The notes: generated by a model not told the origin, from the sequence alone. Counted from the stretch's first letter, positions 10,201 to 19,222 are shown. The stretch is DNA of 64,000 nucleotides from Chitinophaga filiformis (GCF_900102545.1 NZ_FNBN01000004.1:1-64000), one strand, 5' to 3'. Translations and numbers: made by a program.

Positions 10201-10873
10201 TGGTCCTTCACTGACTTATTACAGCCTTGATAAAGATGAAACGACAGGACGTATCATCTCAGACTTCCCACACAATGGACTGGACTCTCTGTCTGTTTAC
10301 CGGTCTAAGTCATACGCTGGTCTGCGCCTGGGATTAAGGATTGATACCCGCGATAATGCCCTGATACCAACAAGAGGCATCAGCTGGAATACTTCTGTAT
10401 ACGGCAGCCAGGGACTGAATGAAGAGAAACGTAATTACCTGCAGGCGCAGACAGACCTGAGTATTTACACCAACTTCCATGTACCGACCAGTGTTGTACT
10501 GGTAACCCGTTTCGGAGCAAACAAGATCTGGGGCAACTATGAATTCTTCCAGGCAGCAGCGATCGGTGGTGTGCAGAATCTCAGGGGTTATCGTAATTAC
10601 CGTTTTACCGGTAATGCGGCAGTGTACAATAACGTAGAGCTGCGCGTTAAGCTGTTTGATTTCCGCTCTTACCTCTTCCCTGCCAGTGTGGGCCTGCTTG
10701 CCTTCAATGATGTAGGCAGGGTATGGTTCCCCAGTCAGAAGTCAGCTATATGGCATGACGGCTATGGCGGAGGCGTTTACTTCACTCCTGCTAATCTCGT
10801 AGTACTTTCAGCGATAGTAGGCCGTTCTGATGAAGGCGTATTACCATACATTACTTTCGGATTCAGGTTCTGA
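7202..10873 (+). CDS. Calcineurin-like metallophosphoesterase fused to a BamA-type outer-membrane barrel
   Basis: The 1223-residue protein starts with a signal peptide (1-23). Residues 33-330 form a calcineurin-like phosphoesterase domain with the full metal-binding set: LIGDAGE, FLGDNIYP (70-77), IPGNHDW, AAHHPF and SGHDHT. A middle region of about 500 residues (including an ADWDRHDDQW stretch and KYFPIPRDRDQAFF) has no function I can name. The last 350 residues are rich in alternating beta-strands and end in a phenylalanine (YITFGFRF), as in Omp85/BamA barrels, with GGVQNLRGYRNYRFTG resembling the conserved barrel loop RGY/F motif. The phosphatase part would be held in the periplasm or at the cell surface. 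Confidence 0.85.
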   Translation: MISILPKARHILPLLFLPLLTQAQMTDDSLARRVILIGDAGELHKDGHNPVIDAVKQRINLQDARNTVLFLGDNIYPLGLPDEGSSRYDEARQVLDYQVGLVKNTNTQAIFIPGNHDWKRSKPDGWQTVINQQLYVDSLQLPNVNFLPKDGCPGPEEVHLDNNTTLIIMDTEWWLFPYQKPGSESSCDTKTREEVLTELNDIVSRNRNKLIIFAAHHPFRSYGIHGGYYTIKQHIFPFTDLKKGLYIPLPLIGSIYPITRGVFGTPEDIPNPIYQSMIRGVEAAIKPHGPAIFVSGHDHTLQLIKDEQNFYIVSGSGSKENRVKKGSKSLFASNENGYTVLEISKSGRVEVKYYTIEKTDAPAYAQQLFSLQDVRSSAIANASPSASQLPAAVVMPADSQYTGKTSFHYWLMGRNYRDVWGTPLSFPVLDLNKEKGGLKILKRGGGMQTLSLRLEDKDGKEWVLRSLKKYPDKAVPEALRETVAKDVVQDQISAANPYAPVAVVPLADAAGVHHTNPTFVYLPKDTVLGIYQNTFGDDVYLFEEREADVKGKTLNTPKVLEQLHGDNDNTIDQPAVLNARLLDLLIADWDRHDDQWRWGAENDKKAKTQKYFPIPRDRDQAFFVNEGFLPRIASRRWALPNIQGFRPKIRFVEGQNPTAQPFDRSFMNELSEQQWKDISRNFVQRITDSAIRAAVNRFPDTIRAEVGERTYNTLIARRAILEKEALELYRFLSKKVEVTGSKKDELFTVERLPGGLMDVTVTKINKKGELEQVIYHRTFDPKDTRELRLFGLGGEDRFVMKGDNGSPIKVRIIGGKDVDTYIDSTGSHAGKRIRIYELANRKDSFDMHGNDRRILSSNPDIIRYERTFFRLQYNKLMPLASAGFNADDGLSLGLGFQYTTQGFRKRPFATRHTVLAGHSLGTDAWQFRYLGEFTDVIGNTDLTITANAKAPNNTINFFGFGNETVFDKSRTIRYYRTRFALFNIEPLLNTKLSRNVELYYGPSLTYYSLDKDETTGRIISDFPHNGLDSLSVYRSKSYAGLRLGLRIDTRDNALIPTRGISWNTSVYGSQGLNEEKRNYLQAQTDLSIYTNFHVPTSVVLVTRFGANKIWGNYEFFQAAAIGGVQNLRGYRNYRFTGNAAVYNNVELRVKLFDFRSYLFPASVGLLAFNDVGRVWFPSQKSAIWHDGYGGGVYFTPANLVVLSAIVGRSDEGVLPYITFGFRF

Positions 10874-10891
10874 TATCCGGATTAAAATAGC

Positions 10892-10928
10892 AAAGGCCCG
10901 CTCTCATGACAAGAGCGGGCCTTTTTTG
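10892..10928. terminator. Bidirectional Rho-independent terminator
   Basis: A perfect 13-base stem (10892-10904 with 10912-10924) with a 7-base loop is followed by a T-run on the plus strand and preceded by A bases that act as a T-run for the minus strand. It lies between the converging phosphatase-barrel and GAF genes and should stop both. Confidence 0.85.
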
Positions 10929-10948
10929 TTATATTAAATCCTACAGTC

Positions 10949-13285
10949 CTAGTCCATATTCACCTTCACACGTAATGCTCTCAGACCGCTTACCCCTTGC
11001 AGGTCTTCCAGGTCCAGCATTTCTACTTCAGATGACAATACTCCTTTATTCTGCAGGAAGGTGATGTACTTCAGGTATTCCTCCATTTCCTTCGCATAGG
11101 CATATACGATAGAAATAGTACCGGGTTGTGTCAGGCGTTTACCTGTCTGACGGATATGCACTTTATCTATCCGTTTCTTCATGATCTCATAACGGATATT
11201 GTAAGCACCTTCCACATCGAAGCGGCGTTCATCCTGACGGAAGCTGATATCTATCGGATTGCTGTGCACCAGGATCAGCTGTGTAGTCTGTAAAGGCACC
11301 TTTAGTGTGTCTTTCAGTTTATTGGTCATCTTCGCGATCTCTGCCATGGAAGAAAGCTGCCACAGACGGAGGTTACGCAGATACAGCATGTCGAACTTAC
11401 GGCTCTGAGCGATTGCCTGTCCTATATAGATATTGTACTCCACACCATCGGTACGGTACTTCTCAAAATAGCAGGGGAAAGAATGCTGAATATTCTCTTT
11501 CTCTTTATCCAGGTACTTATTGATTTTCTCGTTGATCTTCGCCAGGCTCTCTTCATATTCCTGACGGTGATGCAGGATATGACCTTCTGAAGTATCTACC
11601 ACAGAGAAATAGCGCTCCAGTGCAGGCTGCAGTTCAGGATGACTTTCATGCAGGTGACGGAACAATGGCCCGATCTCTTCATCGAGGTAGTTGTTCGTCT
11701 TCAGCTCATCTTCAGACAGCATGCCACTGGTAATACCAGTGATCAGCTCATCGTTCTTGAACTTCAGTTCTTCCAGCAATGGCAGATAGATTGCATTGCC
11801 GATATAATCAAGTATTTCCCTGATCAACAGTAACTGTTCCCGTAGGTCTTCGTGGATCGCATTGCTGCGTTCTGTAGAAGAGTTCCTGATATCAACAGCG
11901 CCATATAAAGGATAGACATCTTCAAAAGAGATATTACCAATGTCCTTACGCTCTTCCTGCGGCGTATGCAGATAATGCCAGGCAGCATCTGTAAATTTCC
12001 ATTCTACGGATGGTTGCAAGGCAGTGAACTGCTCCTTGATCACCTGAACGATGCGGTTATTCACAATGTCGGCGCCCCTGGTCAGCAACATCATTACCTG
12101 CTGATGAGCAGGATATGCACGGCCTATTGTTTCCGCAGTAACCTTATTGACCTGAGAAGACGCTATTTCAACTATTCCCAACAGCTGTCCTTCATACCAT
12201 ATCGGCGCCATCAGATAGCTCTTGATACCTTTGAGTGGCAGATAACGCAGGAAAGGATAAGACAGCAAAGTAGCGTCAGTTACTTCCGGGATCAGCAATG
12301 GATCTTTCTGCATCATCAGGTGTTCCAGCAGTTGCTGAAATAACTGTTGCTGCTGTTTACCATTGTTGATCACTCCCAGCATGACACCGCTTTCGCAGAG
12401 ATCGCATTCCAGTACATACTTACCATTGATCTTTGGAATCGGTACGATATGAACACTGACATCTTCCTGCTGGATCAGTGATTCCAGTTCCTCTTCCATC
12501 CGGCGGTAGGTCTGCTGTTCGTTACCATCATGCATGTTCAGGATCAGGTTCTTCATGGTATTCTGCACCTCATCCTTTGTAACATCCTGTATGGTCCAGA
12601 TCACAAAACCTTCCAGTGCGAAGTTGCGCAATGGCAGCAATTCCTGCAGGACTTCCAGAGAGAAATGCTGCTGGCATATGTTGTCATATTTCAGGTTGGG
12701 GATCTCTCCCTTCACTTTTACATCTACGAAACGTGCATCAATATGTAATTTCACATACTTCTTCAAGCCGTTACTTTCAGGCAGGGTAACATGATGGATG
12801 ATCTCGTTCTGGTAATCCATCGGAAACCCATATACTTTTTCAAGTAAGAGTTTGTATAACCATTCCAGTTTGTCTCTTTTTACTTTCTCCACAGAGATAC
12901 CTTCCGGCACTGCCAGAAGCTTATCGCCATTAGCGGCAAAGAGCTTTTTGAACAGATCGGAGTAGTAAAAGATGGCAAACTTGTGAGGAACGCCTATGCC
13001 ATATATATCCTTGTCCATGTCGACAGTGACAGGGAAAATGGTTGCAATGATCAGATCAAGATATTCCTGGTAAGCAGACAGGTCGTCCGCACCGGCTATG
13101 GGCCCCAGGAGGGCGGGGTTACCTTCAAACTGTTTAACTATCTTTTGGTAGTAAGCAGCACGTGCGTCCGATGTTTTGGCAGCCTTTTCTTTCAGAAACT
13201 TAACGTAAGGACCGAATGAAATGTGGCTGTCTATCATCACTTCCTCTTCTCTGAACACTTCGGAGTTAGCTGATAAAACTTTCAT
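10949..13285 (-). CDS. GAF-domain protein of unknown role
   Basis: The 778-residue protein has no signal peptide and no membrane segment. A GAF-like sensor domain is visible at about 310-410, with YLPLKGIKSYLMAPIWYEGQ and LLGIVEIASS. The regions before and after it are not recognised; the C-terminal 170 residues have mixed alpha/beta character. Proteins of this length and layout occur across Chitinophagaceae as GAF-domain proteins. It has no kinase, cyclase or output domain that I can see, so its signalling partner is unknown. It is a single-gene unit followed by the shared terminator. Confidence 0.6.
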   Translation of the reverse strand: MKVLSANSEVFREEEVMIDSHISFGPYVKFLKEKAAKTSDARAAYYQKIVKQFEGNPALLGPIAGADDLSAYQEYLDLIIATIFPVTVDMDKDIYGIGVPHKFAIFYYSDLFKKLFAANGDKLLAVPEGISVEKVKRDKLEWLYKLLLEKVYGFPMDYQNEIIHHVTLPESNGLKKYVKLHIDARFVDVKVKGEIPNLKYDNICQQHFSLEVLQELLPLRNFALEGFVIWTIQDVTKDEVQNTMKNLILNMHDGNEQQTYRRMEEELESLIQQEDVSVHIVPIPKINGKYVLECDLCESGVMLGVINNGKQQQQLFQQLLEHLMMQKDPLLIPEVTDATLLSYPFLRYLPLKGIKSYLMAPIWYEGQLLGIVEIASSQVNKVTAETIGRAYPAHQQVMMLLTRGADIVNNRIVQVIKEQFTALQPSVEWKFTDAAWHYLHTPQEERKDIGNISFEDVYPLYGAVDIRNSSTERSNAIHEDLREQLLLIREILDYIGNAIYLPLLEELKFKNDELITGITSGMLSEDELKTNNYLDEEIGPLFRHLHESHPELQPALERYFSVVDTSEGHILHHRQEYEESLAKINEKINKYLDKEKENIQHSFPCYFEKYRTDGVEYNIYIGQAIAQSRKFDMLYLRNLRLWQLSSMAEIAKMTNKLKDTLKVPLQTTQLILVHSNPIDISFRQDERRFDVEGAYNIRYEIMKKRIDKVHIRQTGKRLTQPGTISIVYAYAKEMEEYLKYITFLQNKGVLSSEVEMLDLEDLQGVSGLRALRVKVNMD

Positions 13286-13440
13286 AAACTATAATGTGTA
13301 AAAAATACTCATCCTATATATAAGAGACGATTGGGAAAATAAATTATTTTATGTGGCTAGCAGAATAGACAGTGTGCAGGTAAAGCAGGATTGCGGTGAA
13401 TCATTTTGCAAATTTATGTTAAAACTTGTTATAACACTTC

Positions 13441-13476
13441 AAAAAAAATGCAGATTTGCTTATACAAATCTGCATT
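13441..13476 (-). terminator. Terminator of lysA
   Basis: A perfect 12-base stem (13447-13458 with 13465-13476) with a 6-base loop sits next to a run of eight A on the plus strand, which is a T-run for minus-strand transcripts. It lies 30 bases past the lysA stop codon. Confidence 0.85.
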
Positions 13477-13505
13477 AGTGCTTTAAGTATTAAGTAATTA
13501 GTTAA

Positions 13506-14726
13506 TTACAGCTCTATCTGGTTACGCAACAGGTCTTCAATCGTATCCCGCTTACGGATCAGCTGTGCCTTACCATCTTTCACCAGTACTTCAGCTGGTT
13601 TCAGGCGGGAGTTAAAATTGGAGGACATTTCGAAGCCATAGGCGCCGGCATTGTAAAATACCAGGTAGTCGCCCTCTTTCACCTCATTAATCTTACGGTC
13701 CCAGCCAAAAGTGTCTGTCTCACAGATATTTCCCACAACGGTATAGATACGCTCTGTTCCTTTAGGATTGGAAATATTGCGGATCAGGTGGAAAGCATCG
13801 TAGAACATAGGCCTGATCAGGTGGTTAAAGCCTGAATTCACACCTACGAATACGGTAGCAGTAGTCTGCTTGATAACATTAGCTTTTACAATGAAATAAC
13901 CGCATTGGCTTACCAGGAACTTACCCGGCTCAAACCATACCTGCAGCGGACGGTCGTATGTCTTGCTGAATTTATTAAAGGCTTCCGACAGCTTTTTGCC
14001 CAGCAGGTTAATATCTGTTTCAGGATCACCAGCCTGATAAGCTACTTTAAAGCCGCTTCCCAGGTCAATGAATTCCAGGTCAGGGAAATGTACTGCCTGT
14101 TCGAACATGATCTCTACCCCACGCAGGAATACATCCACATCCTTGATCTCAGAACCGGTATGCATGTGCAGGCCGGTCACTTTCAGTTTGGTGCTTTTCA
14201 CGATACGCTCAATATGGCGCAGCTGATGAATAGAGATACCGAACTTGCTGTCTACGTGCCCGGTGGAGATCTTATAGTTTCCACCAGCCATGATATGCGG
14301 ATTCAGGCGGATACAGATAGGGTAAGAATCACCGAAACGGTTTCCAAACTGTTCCAGGATGGAGATGTTGTCGATGTTGATATGCACACCCAGTTCTTTC
14401 GCAGCGATGATCTCGTCCAGGTCCACGCAGTTTGGCGTGAAGATGATGTTATCAGGCGAAAAACCTGCTTTCAGTCCCAGTAATACTTCCTGGATCGATA
14501 CGGTATCCAATCCGCAGCCCAGGGAATTGATGTACTTCAGGACGTTGATATTGGTCAATGCTTTACAGGCGTAGAAAAAGCGGGCATCCGTTTTATGGAA
14601 AGCTGTTTGCAGCTTTTCGTACTGGATCTTTATTTTTTCAGCATGATATACATATACCGGTGTTCCAAATTCTTCCGCCACTTTCACGAGGAAGTCGGCT
14701 GGGAGAAGATCGCTTTGCTTAGACAT
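13506..14726 (-). CDS. lysA: Diaminopimelate decarboxylase
   Basis: The 406-residue protein matches group IV PLP-dependent decarboxylases and makes lysine from meso-diaminopimelate. The PLP lysine is in FYACKALTN (Lys55). HMHTGSEI, FIDLGSGFK, WFEPGKFLV and CETDTFG are the conserved phosphate-binding and active-site motifs. The length is normal and the ATG start gives the standard N-terminus. It appears to be a single gene with its own terminator, with the Hsp15-like gene 100 bases upstream on the same strand. Confidence 0.93.
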   Translation of the reverse strand: MSKQSDLLPADFLVKVAEEFGTPVYVYHAEKIKIQYEKLQTAFHKTDARFFYACKALTNINVLKYINSLGCGLDTVSIQEVLLGLKAGFSPDNIIFTPNCVDLDEIIAAKELGVHINIDNISILEQFGNRFGDSYPICIRLNPHIMAGGNYKISTGHVDSKFGISIHQLRHIERIVKSTKLKVTGLHMHTGSEIKDVDVFLRGVEIMFEQAVHFPDLEFIDLGSGFKVAYQAGDPETDINLLGKKLSEAFNKFSKTYDRPLQVWFEPGKFLVSQCGYFIVKANVIKQTTATVFVGVNSGFNHLIRPMFYDAFHLIRNISNPKGTERIYTVVGNICETDTFGWDRKINEVKEGDYLVFYNAGAYGFEMSSNFNSRLKPAEVLVKDGKAQLIRKRDTIEDLLRNQIEL

Positions 14727-14825
14727 TTATGGATAATGATTTACAAATTTTTTCATGTGCAGACAGCTGATTCTCTAAGGGCTGCCTGAAAAGTCTGCGA
14801 ATTTACTACTGAAACCGGAGATTTT

Positions 14826-15224
14826 TTACAAATCTTCTTCTCCTCCACCCATAAAGTCGTCCAGCTCGCGGCGTTCCTTCTTGGTCGGACGGCCAATCTT
14901 GCTTGGGCGCTTACCTGTCTGGAACACAGAAGCCTCGCGGTGCTGCTGTTTATCCTCTTCAGGAGTGATATCATTGTAAAACTTGATCGCTTCTGTATAC
15001 TGCACACGGTTGGCCAGCAGGCCGGTTACCTGTATCACCCACTTACGGCCTTCAGTTCTGATCTCATAAACGTCGTTAACGGCTACCGGGCGGGCTGCTT
15101 TTACTGCTGCCCCGTTCATTTTCACCCTGCCGGATTCACAGCCTGCTGAGGCCAGGGAGCGGGTCTTAAAGATTCTGATAGACCAGAGGTACTTGTCGAT
15201 ACGTACTTTTTCTACTTCTTTCAT
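14826..15224 (-). CDS. S4-domain RNA-binding protein (Hsp15-like)
   Basis: The 132-residue protein carries an S4 RNA-binding domain at about 6-70 (VRIDKYLWSIRIFKTRSLA and SGRVKMNG), as in the heat-shock protein Hsp15, which binds stalled 50S subunits. The C-terminal tail is basic then acidic (KIGRPTKKERRELDDF). It probably acts on ribosomes or rRNA, by family analogy. A hairpin separates it from the peptidase gene upstream. Confidence 0.85.
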   Translation of the reverse strand: MKEVEKVRIDKYLWSIRIFKTRSLASAGCESGRVKMNGAAVKAARPVAVNDVYEIRTEGRKWVIQVTGLLANRVQYTEAIKFYNDITPEEDKQQHREASVFQTGKRPSKIGRPTKKERRELDDFMGGGEEDL

Positions 15225-15239
15225 CTTTGGATAATGTAT

Positions 15240-15270
15240 AAGGCCGGCCCGTTAGTAACGAGCCGGCCTT
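15240..15270 (-). terminator. Intergenic hairpin between M20 peptidase and Hsp15-like gene
   Basis: AAGGCCGGC pairs with GCCGGCCTT (15240-15248 with 15262-15270), extended inward by five more pairs after one mismatch. There is no clear T-run on either side, so it could be a weak terminator of the peptidase transcript or a processing site. Confidence 0.5.
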
Positions 15271-15299
15271 CAAATTTATCAATAAATAGCGTTATCGGG

Positions 15300-16670
15300 C
15301 TATTTGCTCATTTCTGCGAAATATTTGTGGAAGTAAGGGATGGTCTCAATTCCTTTATAGAAGTTGGCCAGGCCATACTTTTCGTTGGGAGAGTGCAGGT
15401 TATCGCTGTCCAGACCAAAGCCCATGAGGATGGTCTTCAGGCCCAGTTCCTTCTCAAACAGTGCTACGATAGGAATACTTCCGCCGCCGCGCATCGGGAT
15501 AGGACCTTTACCGAAGGTAGCCTTGATCGCCTCACTGGCTGCTTTGAAAGCCACATGATCTGTTGGCGTTACGTAGGGGCTGCCGCCATGATGGGTTGTT
15601 ACCTTTACCTTCACAGATTTGGGAGCGATCTTTTCAAAGTGTGCCTGGAATAATGCAGAGATCTCTTTCCAGTCCTGGTTAGGCACCAGGCGCATGGAGA
15701 TCTTGGCAGAAGCCTTGGATGGCAGCACGGTTTTGGAGCCTTCTCCGGTATAACCACCCCAGATACCGTTTACTTCCAGTGTAGGACGGATGCCGGTGCG
15801 CTCGATGGTAGTATATCCTTTTTCGCCCCAGAGTTCATCTACCCCCAGGTCTGCTTTGTATTCCGCCTCATCGAAAGGTGCGGCGTTCAGTGCATCACGT
15901 TCTTCCTTGCTCAGCTCCTGTACTTTGTCATAAAAGCCGGGAATGGTGATGTGGTTATTTTCATCGTGCAGGGAAGCGATCATCTTACAGAGGATGGTGG
16001 CGGGATTAGCTACCGCACCACCGTATACGCCGCTATGCAGGTCGCGGTTAGGACCGGTTACTTCCACTTCCATATAGGAAAGACCGCGCAGACCGGTATC
16101 CAGTGAAGGATTTTCCAGGCTGAGCATGGCAGTGTCAGAGATCAGCACAACATCTGCTTTCAGTCTTTCTTTATTCTCCTTGATGAAGATACCCAGATTA
16201 GCAGACCCAACTTCCTCTTCGCCCTCTATCATGAATTTGATATTGCAGGGCAAGGTGTTGGTTTTGGCCATGGTTTCAAATGCCTTCACATGCATGTAAA
16301 ACTGTCCTTTATCATCGGCGCTGCCGCGTGCATAGATCTTTTCATCTTTGATAACAGGCTCGAAAGGACCGCTATTCCAGAGCTCCAGCGGATCTGCAGG
16401 CTGTACGTCGTAGTGGCCGTACACTAATACGGTAGGTAGTGCAGGGTTTATGATTTTCTCTCCATATACGATAGGATGGCCCGCGGTAGGGCATACCTCT
16501 ACATTTTCAGCGCCGGCTTCCTGCAGGCGCAGCTTCACAGCTTCCGCACAGGTTTTCACATCCTTGCTGAAGCTTGAGTCAGCACTAACAGAGGGGATGC
16601 GCAACAATTCCAGCAGTTCTTCGAGGAAACGATCTTTGTGTGTAACCTGGTAATCTTTCCAAACTTGCAT
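15300..16670 (-). CDS. M20 family dipeptidase
   Basis: The 456-residue protein is an M20 zinc peptidase of the carnosinase/CNDP type. The metal-binding motifs are visible: GHYDVQPADP (His and Asp), ARGSADDKGQ, EGEEEVGS (general base and metal ligand) and the distal LHSPNEKY histidine. A dimerisation domain lies between about 200 and 330 (LHSGVYGG). There is no signal peptide, so it should act in the cytoplasm on dipeptides or N-acyl amino acids. Substrate cannot be told from sequence. Confidence 0.88.
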   Translation of the reverse strand: MQVWKDYQVTHKDRFLEELLELLRIPSVSADSSFSKDVKTCAEAVKLRLQEAGAENVEVCPTAGHPIVYGEKIINPALPTVLVYGHYDVQPADPLELWNSGPFEPVIKDEKIYARGSADDKGQFYMHVKAFETMAKTNTLPCNIKFMIEGEEEVGSANLGIFIKENKERLKADVVLISDTAMLSLENPSLDTGLRGLSYMEVEVTGPNRDLHSGVYGGAVANPATILCKMIASLHDENNHITIPGFYDKVQELSKEERDALNAAPFDEAEYKADLGVDELWGEKGYTTIERTGIRPTLEVNGIWGGYTGEGSKTVLPSKASAKISMRLVPNQDWKEISALFQAHFEKIAPKSVKVKVTTHHGGSPYVTPTDHVAFKAASEAIKATFGKGPIPMRGGGSIPIVALFEKELGLKTILMGFGLDSDNLHSPNEKYGLANFYKGIETIPYFHKYFAEMSK

Positions 16671-16845
16671 GTTCCAGTAAATTAGCTTTTAGAAAGGTGC
16701 AATTTAAGGGAAAGTCAGAAATATTGATTTGTCTGTTTCAGCCGATCAATTTGACCACATTAACACCGCATTAACAATTTTGTTGAACTTTTGATCGAAC
16801 TTAACCCTGCAAAAACCGGTATACACTACACCAATCCCAAAAAGT

Positions 16846-17196
16846 ATGCAAATCAGCGAGGACATCACAATGTTATCAGCCCTCCAGAAAGATAACAGAC
16901 TTGAGGCTTACCAATACTTCTTTATGAAATACTATAAGCCCCTTTGCTTTAAAGCCTGCCAGATGCTGGGGAACGAGCAACGCGCTAAAGAAGAAGTGCA
17001 GCAATTATTTATAGAAGTATGGAAAAAGAAAATTTACAGGCAAATATCCCATTCTCCGGGAGGGTTCTTTTATCAGCTTTTATATGAGCGATGCCAGAGG
17101 ATACAACAACAGGCAGCACCCAGTACCTGTCCGCCTTGTCAGACAGGACCTGCCGTTGTACCCCAGGCCTTATCTCCCCGGTTGAGCATATCGTGA
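16846..17196 (+). CDS. Short ECF sigma-like protein (region 2 only)
   Basis: The 116-residue protein resembles region 2 of ECF sigma factors: an aromatic YQYFFMKYYKPLCFKACQML helix (the run is broken here only for description), EQRAKEEVQQLFIEVWKKK in the position of the -10 binding helix, and FFYQLLYERC. It then ends in a low-complexity Pro/Cys/Gln tail. Region 4, which binds the -35 element, is missing, and no frame of the following bases encodes it. It lies 58 bases upstream of a FecR anti-sigma gene, the usual place for an ECF sigma factor, so it is probably a decayed or specialised sigma partner. Confidence 0.6.
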   Translation: MQISEDITMLSALQKDNRLEAYQYFFMKYYKPLCFKACQMLGNEQRAKEEVQQLFIEVWKKKIYRQISHSPGGFFYQLLYERCQRIQQQAAPSTCPPCQTGPAVVPQALSPRLSIS

Positions 17197-17254
17197 CCCT
17201 GTCATTCAAGAACACAACATAAATTTTACCCTCAATTAATCTTCACAGCACAAG

Positions 17255-18490
17255 ATGAAATACGACCAAGAGTATATATACACATTACTCCTGCGTAAGC
17301 AACTGGGCGAATTAAGTGAAGTAGAAGATACGTTGCTGCAAAACGTCATACATACCGATGAACAAGTTCGTAAATGTTACTATGAACAGGAAGAAGCTAA
17401 ACTATATACTGACAATGCTTTTCTTGACGATCTGCGGGTAGAACATGACTGGTTGAAAGTAGCAGCTATCCTTGCTCCCAAGCCCTTACATACGAGGATC
17501 TTTCAGTTTGCCAGACAGCATAGCACTGCTGCAGCTGTATTTGTTACAGCCGTAGCCTGTGCGGGCAGCTGGATGGTTTATACGCAGGGCTATTTTCAGA
17601 CGCCTACCGAAACACCGGCGTATGCGTCCATGGTATACCACAAGGCGCCACCGGCAGTAAAGAAAACCACCCCTGCAGCTGTGGTATTACCGGCCGATAC
17701 TACCGTCCATGTCACTACCACACCAGCCGTACCTGCCGGTAATATGCCAGCAGCACCTGCCGGAGATACTGTTGCCATGGACGCGATCAGTCCACTGGCC
17801 GGCAGGCGGATCACGCACGACAGCATCTATCTGAGCAGCACCATCGAGTGGAATACACTGACGGTACCGCCCAGAACGGATTACAGGATTGAACTGTCCG
17901 ACGGTACGGAAGTACACCTGAATGCCAGTTCCACACTGCGGTTCCCGTTCATCTTCCCCGGCAGGACCAGGGAGGTTTACCTGGAAGGAGAGGCATTCTT
18001 CACCGTAGCGCATGACCCGAAGCACCCGTTTATTGTGCATACGGGTACCACTTCCGTGATTGCATTGGGCACGGAATTTAACGTAAACTCTTACGATCAC
18101 AATATCATCACAACCTCCCTTGTCACAGGCAGTGTGGTAACAGATGTAGGCGATAGTCTGGATGTAACCCTGAAACCGGGCTATGAGGCTATTTACAGGC
18201 CGGGTGAACGTTTTAAGGTAAAGCGTTTTGACGAGAACGTTACCCTGGGCTGGAGAGATGGGATCTTCCGTTTTCAGAATAAACCGCTGGAAGATATCAT
18301 TCCGGTGATGAAGCGCTGGTTTGGGCTGAAGGTTTCATTTGCAAAACCCGGTATGGCGGACCAGCTCATTTCCGGCGATCTTGATAAGGATAAACCCGTT
18401 ACTGACTTTCTGAACGATATCTGCCGGGCAAAAGGTCTTGACTTCAAGATCTATGACGGTACCATTCACTTTACCGTACAAAAACAATAG
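17255..18490 (+). CDS. FecR-family anti-sigma factor (DUF4974)
   Basis: The 411-residue protein has a cytoplasmic N-terminal part, a membrane helix near 90-108, a low-complexity Pro/Ala/Thr spacer (120-180), a FecR domain (DGTEVHLNASSTLRF to TGSVVTDVGDS) and a C-terminal DUF4974 secretin-like fold (FRFQNKPLEDIIPVMKRWFG). This family holds ECF sigma factors inactive and passes signals from SusC/TonB receptors. Here no SusC/SusD genes follow; the next gene is on the other strand. It is therefore an orphan FecR, paired only with the shortened sigma-like gene. Confidence 0.9.
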   Translation: MKYDQEYIYTLLLRKQLGELSEVEDTLLQNVIHTDEQVRKCYYEQEEAKLYTDNAFLDDLRVEHDWLKVAAILAPKPLHTRIFQFARQHSTAAAVFVTAVACAGSWMVYTQGYFQTPTETPAYASMVYHKAPPAVKKTTPAAVVLPADTTVHVTTTPAVPAGNMPAAPAGDTVAMDAISPLAGRRITHDSIYLSSTIEWNTLTVPPRTDYRIELSDGTEVHLNASSTLRFPFIFPGRTREVYLEGEAFFTVAHDPKHPFIVHTGTTSVIALGTEFNVNSYDHNIITTSLVTGSVVTDVGDSLDVTLKPGYEAIYRPGERFKVKRFDENVTLGWRDGIFRFQNKPLEDIIPVMKRWFGLKVSFAKPGMADQLISGDLDKDKPVTDFLNDICRAKGLDFKIYDGTIHFTVQKQ

Positions 18491-18501
18491 GCGGAGAAAA
18501 A

Positions 18502-18966
18502 TCAGGAAATCAGTTTCTGCCGTAGCAGGAATTCAAGTTTCTCGTTTACATCCAGCAACTTGGCTGTTAGCTCTTTATTCTCTTTCCGGAGGGAGTAAAC
18601 TTCGTATGCCTTATCTATATTCTGCTTCAGCTCATCGTCATTCCAGGGCTTCGAGAAGTATTTGTATACCTGCCCTTTATTGATGGCATCTATTACAGCA
18701 TTGATATCAGCATAACCGGTTAACAGCATCCGGATCGGTTCCGGATATTTATCGAGAATGGATTCGAAGAACTCTATTCCCGTCATTTTGGGCATCCGCT
18801 GATCAGAAATGATGATGTGTATTTCCTGCTTTGCCAGCACCTCTTCTGCCTCCTCTGCCGAAGTAGCCGTAAACACTGTGTAGAGCCTACGGAATGATGC
18901 CTTAAAAGCATTTAAATTGTGTATCTCATCATCAACATACAGGATATGGATGTGTTGTGCACTCAT
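18502..18966 (-). CDS. Response regulator (receiver plus short coiled coil)
   Basis: The 154-residue protein is a CheY-like receiver with all key residues: acidic pair Asp12-Asp13, phosphoacceptor Asp55 in IISDQRMPKMTG, and Lys106 in YFSKPW. About 30 residues of Glu/Lys/Leu-rich coiled coil follow (YSLRKENKELTAKLLDVNEKL). There is no DNA-binding or enzymatic output, so it likely works by protein contact, as in RpfG/REC-coiled-coil adaptors. No kinase is next to it. Confidence 0.88.
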   Translation of the reverse strand: MSAQHIHILYVDDEIHNLNAFKASFRRLYTVFTATSAEEAEEVLAKQEIHIIISDQRMPKMTGIEFFESILDKYPEPIRMLLTGYADINAVIDAINKGQVYKYFSKPWNDDELKQNIDKAYEVYSLRKENKELTAKLLDVNEKLEFLLRQKLIS

Positions 18967-19222
18967 TGACGCTGCCTTAGATTCAAATAATTAAAAAAAC
19001 GCGTTACAAACGAATGAAAGAAGATAGACACTGAAATACAAGCGCTTATATTGGACCCGTTCATGGATAACTTCTTCAGATACAAGCTGTTCCGTACCTT
19101 GCTACCGTGAAATATTAGTAAAATTATAGAGAAACGTACATAACACTGCCGTTTTTTTTGACAATGACGATATCTTTTCTGTGAAAGTGAAATAACGCCG
19201 TTTTATCGTTTACGCGACATCC

